Shown: positions 1 to 5,121 of the stretch, one piece after another
How positions within the stretch are numbered: the stretch's first letter is position 1
Layout of the letters: each line of letters starts with the position of its first letter
NCBI GenBank assembly: GCA_029256005.1
Contig: JAQSYS010000162.1
Location: forward strand, 1-5,121
Source of the DNA: Sedimentibacter sp.
Lineage (GTDB): Bacteria; Bacillota; Clostridia; Tissierellales; Sedimentibacteraceae
Length of the DNA: 5,121 nt
Direction of reading: 5' to 3'
Notes under the pieces: model-generated
Database searches by the model: none
What the model was told of the DNA's origin: nothing
What the model saw: the letters and a program-made list of their open reading frames with translations, nothing else
Program-made: the position numbers and the translations under genes

Positions 1-18
1 TAGAATCTCATTTTTTTA

Positions 19-3000
19 TTATTCTAATTCAGCTATTAATTCTCCTGCTACTACTCTTTGGCCTTCCTTCACATAAATCTTTGCTACTGTTCCAGCCAGT
101 GGTGCCAATACGTTTGTTTCCATCTTCATGGCTTCAAGCACTGCAACAGGCTGACCTGCTTCAACCTTATCTCCTTGATTAACAAGTATTTTATATACAT
201 TGCCTGGTATATTAGCACCAATTTCAAATTGATGACCTGGATCTGCCATAATTTTTTCTATAGATGCACTCTTTAAGTTTATTGCATTTTTGTCTTTTAC
301 AGTTATTACTCTTCTGTTACCATTAACCTCAAACACCAAATCCTTGGTACCATCATCATTTGTTTTAACTTCAACAAGCTTTATGCTAAGTTTCTGTCCT
401 TCAGCAATTTTTACTTCACAGGTTTCTCCCTCTTCAAGACCATGAAAAAATATGTCGCTTCCCATAAGTCTTAAATTTCCTTCATCTTTTAAAGATTTTA
501 TATATTCTTCATAAACCTTTGGATATAATGCATAGCTTAATGCTTCTTCGTCAGTGCCTTCCACGCCAAATTTTTCCTGAATTACTTTTTTAATTTTATC
601 TAAATCTTCAGGTGGTAAGAGTTCTCCTGGTCTGCATTTTATTGGTTCTTTTCCCTTTAATATAAGTTGCTGCAAATCCTCTGGGAATCCACCCTCAGGC
701 TGACCCATCATTCCTTCAAAATAAGAAACAATTGAATCCGGGAAGTCCATATCTTTAGCCTTTTCATGAATATTCACAGGAGTCAGTTCATTTTGTACCA
801 TAAATATTGCCATATCACCAACTGCCTTTGACGAAGGAGTAACCTTAACTATATCGCCAAGCATATTGTTTACTGTTTTGAACATTTCCTTAACTTCTTC
901 AAATCTGTGACCTAATCCAAAGCTTTCAACCTGAGGCTTTAAGTTGGAGTATTGTCCACCAGGTATTTCATATTTGTAAATTTCTGCTGTACCTGTCTTT
1001 AAGCCTGATTCAAACTTGTTATATACAGGTCTGACAGCTTCCCAGTAATCAGAAATTTTCTGCATTTCATCCAAATTCAGCATTGTATCTCTGTCTGTGT
1101 TATTCAATGCTGCAATAACTGAATTTAATGGTGGCTGGCTAGTCAAACCTGCCATAGAGTTGAATGCAGTATCAACTATATCCACTCCCGCATTAGCTGC
1201 TGCATAAACGGTTACGACACCATTTCCGCTTGTATCATGAGTATGGAGGTGTACAGGTATTGTAAGTTCATTCTTTAATGCTCTTATCAGCTTATCAGCA
1301 GCCATTGGTTTTAAAAGAGCTGACATATCCTTGATTGCCAGTATGTGGGCACCTTTTTGTTCTAGCTTTTTAGCCAAATCCACATAGTATTTCAATGAGT
1401 ACTTATCTCTTGTTTCATCCAGGATGTCACCTGTGTAACATATACTTGCTTCTACGATTTTATTTTGATTTAGTACCTCATCAATGGCAATTTCCATTCC
1501 TTCAAGCCAGTTTAATGAGTCAAATATTCGAAATACGTCAATTCCTGCCTTAGCAGAAACTTTAACGAATTCTCTAATTACATTGTCAGGATAGTTTTTA
1601 TATCCAACAGCATTAGCACCTCTAAGAAGCATCTGGAATAATAGATTTGGCATTTTTTCTCTTAATGTCTTTAGTCTCTCCCATGGATCTTCCTTTAAGA
1701 ACCTGTAAGCTACATCAAATGTAGCCCCGCCCCACATTTCAACTGAGAAAAGGTCACTTGCTAAAGTAGCCATTGCCGGTGCAATCTTTTCCATGTCTAC
1801 GGTTCTAACACGAGTTGCCATAAGTGACTGATGAGCATCACGCATTGTTGTATCTGTCAAAAGAAGTCTCTTTTGGTTTAATACATAATTTGAAATTTCT
1901 TTTGGTCCTTTTTCGTCTAAAAGCTGTTTTAACCCAACTTTTATATCCTTGCTGTTTAATTCCGGAACACGTGGCACGTCAAACTGTGGTTTAACACCTT
2001 TAGTATCATTAACAACTATATTTCCTATATAATTTAAAACTTTTAATTCCTTGTCCTCGCCGCCTCTTACATTTAACAAAGATGGATTGTCTGCTATAAA
2101 TCCTGTATCACATTCACCTTTTTTAAATGTTTCATGGTTTAGTACATTCAATAAAAATCCTATATTTGTTTTGACACCATGAACGGTTAGTTCTTTCAAA
2201 GCTCTTGTATTCTTGTTTATTGCATCACTGAATGTTCTTCCGTGTGAAATAACCTTAACCAGTAGGCTGTCATAATATGGGCTTATAACAGCGCCTGTAA
2301 ATCCGTTACCACCGTCAAGTCTTATACCAAAGCCTGAACCGGTTCTGTAAATATCAATTTTACCTGTATCCGGAGCAAAGTTGTTAGCCGGATCCTCAGT
2401 TGTTACTCTGCATTGAATTGCATAACCGTTTTGCTTTATGTCACTTTGTGATTTAATATTTATTTCATCAGAATCAAGCTTATAACCCTGTGCAATTAAA
2501 ATTTGCGCCTGAACAAGATCAACACCTGTAACCATTTCAGTTACAGTATGCTCAACTTGAATTCTTGGATTCATCTCAATAAAGTAGTGTTTGCCGGTTT
2601 TGTCAACCAGGAACTCCAAGGTGCCGGCATTTCTGTAGCTCACAGCCCTTGCCAGCTTTAAGGCATCCTGACATATTGCTTCTCTTTGTTCATTTGTAAT
2701 GCTTAAAGCAGGTGTGAATTCTACAACCTTTTGATGTCTTCTTTGAATAGAGCAATCTCTTTCAAATAAATGTACTACGTTTCCATAATTATCTCCAAGA
2801 ACTTGAACCTCAATATGCTTTGGTTTATCTAAATATTTTTCAATGAATATGTCATCTATTCCAAATGCTTTTCTTGCTTCTGATTGAGCACTTCTGAATT
2901 CTCTCAGTAAATCTTCTTCACGCCATGCAATACGCATACCTCTTCCGCCGCCTCCAGCAGAAGCCTTGAGTATAACAGGATATCCACAAAAATCAGCAAA

Positions 3001-3447
3001 CTTCTTTGCATCATCCTCTGATTTAACAGCTTGTTCAATACCAGGTATTGTAGGAACTCCAACAGAATTTGCAACTATTTTAGATCTGATTTTGTCACCA
3101 AGCTTACTCATCATAATGTGGTCTGGGCCTATAAAAACAATCCCTTCTTCCTCACACTTGCGAGCAAACTCAACATTTTCAGATAAAAATCCATAGCCTG
3201 GATGTATTGCATCAACACCTTTTGATTTAGCTAGACTTATTATTTCATCAATACTTAAATATGCTTCAACCGGTTTTTTATTTTTTCCTATTTGATAAGC
3301 TTCATCCGCTTTAGTTCTAAAAAGTGAGTTTTTATCTTCTTCTGAGTATATTGCAACACTTCTGATACCAAGCTCTTCACATGCCCTAAAAACTCTTATG
3401 GCAATTTCACCGCGGTTTGCAACCAGGACTCTCTTAAATTTCTTCAT
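19..3447 (-). CDS. pyc: Pyruvate carboxylase, single-chain, biotin-dependent (EC 6.4.1.1)
   Basis: Catalyses ATP- and bicarbonate-dependent carboxylation of pyruvate to oxaloacetate in the cytoplasm, an anaplerotic step feeding the TCA branch and aspartate-family amino acids. The 1142-residue length is normal for the single-chain form, and domains are in the usual order. Biotin carboxylase spans about 1-455: N-terminal VLVANRGEIAIR, glycine loop GGGGRGM at 165-171, CSIQRRHQK at 232-240 with C232, H238 and K240, EMNPRIQVEH at 291-300, and R376. An allosteric/tetramerisation region follows at about 456-525. Carboxyltransferase spans about 528-800, with metal ligands D537 (MRDAHQS), K706 (the lysine carbamylated in this family), H735 and H737 (HLHTHD). 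A conserved PYC C-terminal region includes T870, the likely catalytic threonine. The biotinyl domain at about 1070-1142 has biotinylated K1108 in EAMKMET. The ATG at 3447 follows a GGAGGA ribosome site and matches the family N-terminus. Tandem TAA stops end the gene. The allosteric-region motif is atypical (see findings). Family identity is effectively certain. Confidence 0.98.
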   Translation of the reverse strand: MKKFKRVLVANRGEIAIRVFRACEELGIRSVAIYSEEDKNSLFRTKADEAYQIGKNKKPVEAYLSIDEIISLAKSKGVDAIHPGYGFLSENVEFARKCEEEGIVFIGPDHIMMSKLGDKIRSKIVANSVGVPTIPGIEQAVKSEDDAKKFADFCGYPVILKASAGGGGRGMRIAWREEDLLREFRSAQSEARKAFGIDDIFIEKYLDKPKHIEVQVLGDNYGNVVHLFERDCSIQRRHQKVVEFTPALSITNEQREAICQDALKLARAVSYRNAGTLEFLVDKTGKHYFIEMNPRIQVEHTVTEMVTGVDLVQAQILIAQGYKLDSDEINIKSQSDIKQNGYAIQCRVTTEDPANNFAPDTGKIDIYRTGSGFGIRLDGGNGFTGAVISPYYDSLLVKVISHGRTFSDAINKNTRALKELTVHGVKTNIGFLLNVLNHETFKKGECDTGFIADNPSLLNVRGGEDKELKVLNYIGNIVVNDTKGVKPQFDVPRVPELNSKDIKVGLKQLLDEKGPKEISNYVLNQKRLLLTDTTMRDAHQSLMATRVRTVDMEKIAPAMATLASDLFSVEMWGGATFDVAYRFLKEDPWERLKTLREKMPNLLFQMLLRGANAVGYKNYPDNVIREFVKVSAKAGIDVFRIFDSLNWLEGMEIAIDEVLNQNKIVEASICYTGDILDETRDKYSLKYYVDLAKKLEQKGAHILAIKDMSALLKPMAADKLIRALKNELTIPVHLHTHDTSGNGVVTVYAAANAGVDIVDTAFNSMAGLTSQPPLNSVIAALNNTDRDTMLNLDEMQKISDYWEAVRPVYNKFESGLKTGTAEIYKYEIPGGQYSNLKPQVESFGLGHRFEEVKEMFKTVNNMLGDIVKVTPSSKAVGDMAIFMVQNELTPVNIHEKAKDMDFPDSIVSYFEGMMGQPEGGFPEDLQQLILKGKEPIKCRPGELLPPEDLDKIKKVIQEKFGVEGTDEEALSYALYPKVYEEYIKSLKDEGNLRLMGSDIFFHGLEEGETCEVKIAEGQKLSIKLVEVKTNDDGTKDLVFEVNGNRRVITVKDKNAINLKSASIEKIMADPGHQFEIGANIPGNVYKILVNQGDKVEAGQPVAVLEAMKMETNVLAPLAGTVAKIYVKEGQRVVAGELIAELE

Positions 3448-3450
3448 AGT

Positions 3451-3456
3451 TCCTCC
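3451..3456 (-). promoter_or_regulatory. Ribosome binding site of pyc
   Basis: The minus strand reads GGAGGA, with four bases between GGAGG and the ATG at 3447. The match to the anti-Shine-Dalgarno sequence is strong though the spacing is tight. It supports this ATG as the start, and the protein N-terminus MKKFKRVLVANRGE agrees. Confidence 0.85.
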
Positions 3457-3497
3457 ATCTCATTCATTCATATTCAATGATGTTTATTATAAAAAAT

Positions 3498-3526
3498 AGT
3501 TTAACATTACTTTATTAATTTTTCAA
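3498..3526 (-). promoter_or_regulatory. Candidate sigma-A-type promoter for pyc
   Basis: On the minus strand a TTGAAA -35 element (3521-3526) is followed after exactly 17 bases by TAAACT (3498-3503), a 4/6 match to the -10 consensus. Transcription would start near 3491 and give a leader of about 44 bases carrying the GGAGGA ribosome site. A perfect TATAAT lies just downstream at 3486-3491 and another at 3569-3574, but neither has a convincing -35 at the right distance. In such AT-rich DNA, -10 look-alikes are common, so the choice among the three is uncertain. Confidence 0.4.
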
Positions 3527-3600
3527 TAAAATTGTTTAACTAAATTAGATAAAAATAGAAAAAACTTTATTATATTTATTTTGACTTATAAAGTATTTTA

Positions 3601-3614
3601 GGTTATCGTTTTCT
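3601..3614 (-). promoter_or_regulatory. Possible CcpA-type cre site upstream of pyc
   Basis: The minus strand reads AGAAAACGATAACC. Against the Bacillus/Clostridium catabolite-responsive element TGWAANCGNTNWCA it matches at all specified positions except the two outermost bases, including the central CG. It lies about 155 bases upstream of the pyc start, between the upstream terminator and the candidate promoters, where carbon control of an anaplerotic gene would make sense. It is a single imperfect match in AT-rich DNA, so this is inference only. Confidence 0.3.
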
Positions 3615-3641
3615 ACCTTTTATTATTATGCAGATTTAATT

Positions 3642-3682
3642 AAAAAAAATCAATCTAACCTACTACTTGAGGTTGATTGATT
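3642..3682 (-). terminator. Rho-independent terminator of the lysO-phosphatase transcript
   Basis: On the minus strand the two arms at 3670-3682 and 3648-3661 form a 13-bp stem with one bulged base (opposite strand position 3656) and an 8-base loop (3662-3669). It is followed by a run of eight T residues (3649-3642), the first two of which can extend the stem base. The stem-loop plus T-run is directional, and there is no T-run on the plus-strand side. It lies about 82 bases after the phosphatase stop and upstream of the pyc promoter region, so it should separate the two transcription units. Confidence 0.82.
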
Positions 3683-3733
3683 AAATGTGTTATACTATTT
3701 ACGCTATTTCGTGGAATTAATGTTTATTCTGTC

Positions 3734-3747
3734 ATTTCCCGGGAAAT
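3734..3747. repeat. Perfect 14-bp palindrome after the phosphatase gene
   Basis: The sequence ATTTCCCGGGAAAT is its own reverse complement and contains a CCCGGG core that stands out in otherwise AT-dominated DNA. It starts 18 bases beyond the phosphatase stop in the direction of transcription. TGTCA (3730-3734) and TGACA (3760-3764) form a further short inverted pair around it. On the plus strand it is followed by TTTT, too short a run for a confident terminator. It could be a protein-binding operator or a small RNA hairpin; nothing in the sequence decides between them. Confidence 0.55.
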
Positions 3748-3764
3748 TTTAACAATTTGTGACA

Positions 3765-4394
3765 TTAATTAAATGCAATACTTCCTTTTAAATGCTCAGT
3801 ATCATTATAAAATATTTCTTTTATTTCATTGTTTTCATTCACTTCAAAACATGAAAGGCTACAGTTTTGAACAACATTTCCCATCCAGTCTGTATTTATT
3901 TTAAACTTTCTGATATATGATTCAATGCACTTAATTGTTCCGCCGTGCGCAACTATTAAAATGTTTTTATTTCTGCATTTATCTATTACTTCCTTTAGAG
4001 CTGTTTCCACTCTGTTATAGAACTCCAATAGGTTTTCACCATTAGGGTAACGGTTTTGGAATGGATTTTCTGTAATTTTGTTAATGACTTCTCCATGTTT
4101 TGCATGTATCTCATCCCATCGCATTCCTTCAAAATCACCAAGATTGATTTCCATAAAACCCTCATGCTTTATAATATCAATATTTTTGTTGCCTCTTACG
4201 ATTTCAGCTGTATGATAAGCTCTCTTAAGAGGACTTGCTACTATACAATCCAAGTTGATTTCTTCTATACGTACAGCTAAAAGCTCTGCAGCTTGTATTC
4301 CCTTATCTGTCAGTTCAGAATTTTTGCTTCCTTGAAATCTTCTTTGTCTATTCCACTCAGTTTCCCCATGTCTGGTTAAATATATTCTAGTCAT
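3765..4394 (-). CDS. Histidine phosphatase family protein (phosphoglycerate-mutase-like)
   Basis: Cytoplasmic enzyme of the histidine phosphatase (branch 1) superfamily, acting on an unidentified phosphorylated small molecule through a phosphohistidine intermediate. The 209-residue protein begins with the RHGETEWN signature: R8 and the nucleophile H9. Other catalytic-pocket residues are R58 in SPLKRA, E82 in MEINLGDFEG and the second histidine H150 in VAHGG. The length of about 200 residues and the sequence after RHG (RRFQGSKNSELTDKG) fit the PhoE/GpmB/CobC-like group. They do not fit the larger 2,3-bisphosphoglycerate-dependent glycolytic mutases, which usually have an N-x-F-x-G-W motif and 230-250 residues. 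There is no signal peptide or membrane segment. It starts 54 bases after lysO and probably shares its transcript; a terminator follows downstream. CobC (alpha-ribazole phosphatase) cannot be excluded, but no cobalamin genes are visible. Substrate specificity in this family cannot be assigned from sequence alone. Confidence 0.93.
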   Translation of the reverse strand: MTRIYLTRHGETEWNRQRRFQGSKNSELTDKGIQAAELLAVRIEEINLDCIVASPLKRAYHTAEIVRGNKNIDIIKHEGFMEINLGDFEGMRWDEIHAKHGEVINKITENPFQNRYPNGENLLEFYNRVETALKEVIDKCRNKNILIVAHGGTIKCIESYIRKFKINTDWMGNVVQNCSLSCFEVNENNEIKEIFYNDTEHLKGSIAFN

Positions 4395-4401
4395 TTTGTC
4401 T

Positions 4402-4408
4402 CTCCTTT
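4402..4408 (-). promoter_or_regulatory. Ribosome binding site of the histidine phosphatase gene
   Basis: The minus strand reads AAAGGAG, seven bases before the ATG at 4394. Match and spacing are near ideal, and the start agrees with the conserved N-terminus MTRIYLTRHGE. Confidence 0.88.
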
Positions 4409-4448
4409 ATAAATTACATCTATTTATAGTCAAAAGCTTAAGCCTTAG

Positions 4449-5045
4449 TTATATCAATCCTACAAATATTGGCACAAGCACTGTAACTGATAATGATATT
4501 ATTACGCCGCTTATGAATGATATTAATGCAACTTCCTGATTCGTATTCTTTGTTATTAGAGGAAGTCCTGTATCCATGCTTATTGCTGCCCCTGCAGCAA
4601 TAGTTTCTAAAAATCCGATACGTTTTGCAATAATTGGTATAAATACAAATGCAAGTATTTCTCTGAATACATTTGTCAAAAAAGCTATTGTTCCTAGTTC
4701 AGCTGAAACAGGTGTAATTATAATTGCTGAAAGAGTATACCAGGACATACCTGATGCAATAGCTAAAGCTCCAAATATATCTAAATTAAATATGAAACTG
4801 CATACAATTCCGCCTAATAAACTTCCGCCAATAGTTGCAGCAGGCACTACTAAAACCTTAAAACCAACTGTTTTTAAATTTTTAAACAATTCCTTGTTAT
4901 TTCCCAAATCTATACCTACAAAGAATAACAATAAGCATAAGCCTATATCCATTAATAGACCTGTATTAGCATAAGTTGAGTCAGGCATAATAAATAACCC
5001 AGCCAATATTCCCGCTGATAACACAGCCAATATTTTCTTAGTCAT
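4449..5045 (-). CDS. lysO: LysO-type lysine exporter, C-terminal (large) subunit or half
   Basis: Integral membrane protein of the LysO (DUF340, YbjE) family, which exports L-lysine across the cytoplasmic membrane. From the ATG at 5045 it has 198 residues, against about 300 for E. coli LysO. Similarity, judged from memory of the E. coli protein, covers the C-terminal two thirds. Shared motifs are FFVGIDLGNN (41-50), a GMSWYTLS-type segment starting at 99, N-x-x-RE (125-129) within a hydrophobic helix, and SMDTGLP (156-162). Hydrophobic segments lie at about 5-21, 29-45, 63-87, 90-111, 122-140 and 170-198. The missing N-terminal part appears to be encoded by the upstream gene, whose end overlaps this start by 8 bases. 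A longer reading from GTG at 5054 is possible, but that GTG lies inside the Shine-Dalgarno sequence serving the ATG. The transport substrate is inferred from family membership; other amino acids or thialysine-like analogues are possible. Confidence 0.88.
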   Translation of the reverse strand: MTKKILAVLSAGILAGLFIMPDSTYANTGLLMDIGLCLLLFFVGIDLGNNKELFKNLKTVGFKVLVVPAATIGGSLLGGIVCSFIFNLDIFGALAIASGMSWYTLSAIIITPVSAELGTIAFLTNVFREILAFVFIPIIAKRIGFLETIAAGAAISMDTGLPLITKNTNQEVALISFISGVIISLSVTVLVPIFVGLI

Positions 5046-5121
5046 TTTTACCACCTGTGATTTTTACATCAGTAAATAACCTTCTACTTAAAATATGAAC
5101 AAATAAAATGCTTAGACCTGC
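5038..5121 (-). CDS. 3' end of a membrane protein gene, probably the small N-terminal LysO half (partial)
   Basis: The minus-strand frame entering at the window edge stays open for 27 codons and stops at TAA (5038-5040). The residues are hydrophobic at first (AGLSILFVHIL), then basic (SRRLF), ending in a short polar tail (TGGKND). That looks like the last membrane helix followed by a positively charged cytoplasmic tail. It overlaps the lysO start by 8 bases in another frame. In many Firmicutes the first 90-100 residues of LysO are a separate gene placed directly upstream of the large half, and the missing N-terminal part of the neighbour fits this. Only the context and a short tail are visible, so the family assignment is an inference; the coding frame itself is likely real. 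The start lies outside the window. Confidence 0.65.
   Translation of the reverse strand, partial: AGLSILFVHILSRRLFTDVKITGGKND
5051..5056 (-). promoter_or_regulatory. Ribosome binding site that decides the lysO start
   Basis: The minus strand reads AGGTGG, five bases before the ATG at 5045. This is a one-mismatch Shine-Dalgarno sequence at normal spacing. The alternative GTG start at 5054 is part of this very motif and has no comparable ribosome site upstream, so the ATG is preferred. The site lies within the 3' end of the preceding gene, as expected for translational coupling. Confidence 0.7.

Larger units (their letters stand above)
3448..3764. other. Intergenic region between phosphatase gene and pyc (317 bases)
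   Basis: No supported protein-coding gene was found on either strand here. Reading in the direction of transcription, it holds a 14-bp palindrome (3734-3747), the terminator hairpin (3642-3682), a cre-like sequence (3601-3614), AT-rich promoter-like DNA (3486-3574) and the pyc ribosome site (3451-3456). No tRNA, no T-box-type motif and no recognisable riboswitch fold were seen. The pyc leader inferred from the nearest promoter is too short for a typical riboswitch. Confidence 0.8.

Noticed and set aside
1..18. Start of a further gene after pyc (an ATG on the minus strand near the window edge)
   Set aside because: No ribosome site and only a few codons are visible, so it cannot be supported.
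58..276. Plus-strand open frame of 72 codons
   Set aside because: Lies wholly antisense to the biotinyl domain of pyc, has no family resemblance and no ribosome site; a shadow frame.
2966..3196. Plus-strand open frame of 76 codons
   Set aside because: Antisense to the conserved biotin carboxylase domain of pyc; its composition is explained by the opposite strand.
3531..3545. Possible Rex operator (TTGTTTAAC...) upstream of pyc
   Set aside because: Only one half-site resembles the TTGTTAA-N4-TTAACAA consensus; the second half does not match.
3722..3753. Ten-codon plus-strand frame from ATG to TAA in the gap
   Set aside because: Too short, lacks a clear ribosome site and runs through the palindrome; no support as a gene.
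4056..4280. Plus-strand open frame of 74 codons
   Set aside because: Antisense to the histidine phosphatase gene, with no recognisable protein features.
4406..4433. TTGACT / TATAAA promoter-like pair (16-base spacer) just before the phosphatase gene
   Set aside because: The -10 overlaps the AAAGGAG ribosome site, so a transcript would start after the Shine-Dalgarno sequence and be poorly translated. Read-through from lysO is more likely.
4576..4974. Plus-strand open frame of 132 codons
   Set aside because: It is the longest shadow frame, but it lies opposite conserved LysO motifs and its length follows from the codon pattern of the membrane protein gene. No ribosome site was seen.
19..5121. 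A functional lysine module linking pyc (oxaloacetate supply) and lysO (lysine export)
   Set aside because: Biochemically plausible, but a strong terminator separates the units and no lysine biosynthesis gene is present, so adjacency may be coincidental.

Overview
The window reads as chromosomal DNA from a low-GC Gram-positive bacterium, most likely a member of the Clostridia. The intergenic DNA is very AT-rich, codons favour A/T endings, Shine-Dalgarno sequences are strong (GGAGG, AAAGGAG), and the proteins look clostridial, including a LysO transporter split into two genes. Species cannot be fixed from this stretch. All supported genes lie on the minus strand, so the order of transcription runs from high to low coordinates.

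From right to left the layout is as follows. (1) 5038-5121 holds the last 27 codons of a gene that enters from outside the window, probably the small N-terminal half of a split LysO-type lysine exporter. (2) 4449-5045 is the C-terminal, larger half of LysO. It overlaps gene 1 by 8 bases (ATGACTAA), so the two are probably translationally coupled. (3) 3765-4394 is a histidine phosphatase (phosphoglycerate-mutase-like fold) with a complete catalytic set, 54 bases after lysO and probably cotranscribed with it. (4) 3448-3764 is a 317-base gap. It holds a 14-bp GC-centred palindrome next to the phosphatase stop, a good rho-independent terminator that closes the lysO-phosphatase unit, a sequence resembling a CcpA cre site, and likely pyc promoter elements. 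(5) 19-3447 is a complete single-chain pyruvate carboxylase of 1142 residues. Positions 1-18 are the start of the region after pyc and hold nothing identifiable.

Functionally, pyruvate carboxylase refills oxaloacetate, which feeds aspartate-family amino acids (lysine included), while LysO exports lysine. The link is biochemically reasonable, but the terminator between the two units indicates separate transcripts, so a functional module is not shown. The window is largely ordinary housekeeping and transport sequence. The points worth a second look are the split transporter with its overlapping start, an altered [D/N]R-x-x-K-type motif in the allosteric region of pyruvate carboxylase, and the regulatory content of the 317-base gap. 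I see no sign of a novel defence, mobile or CRISPR system.
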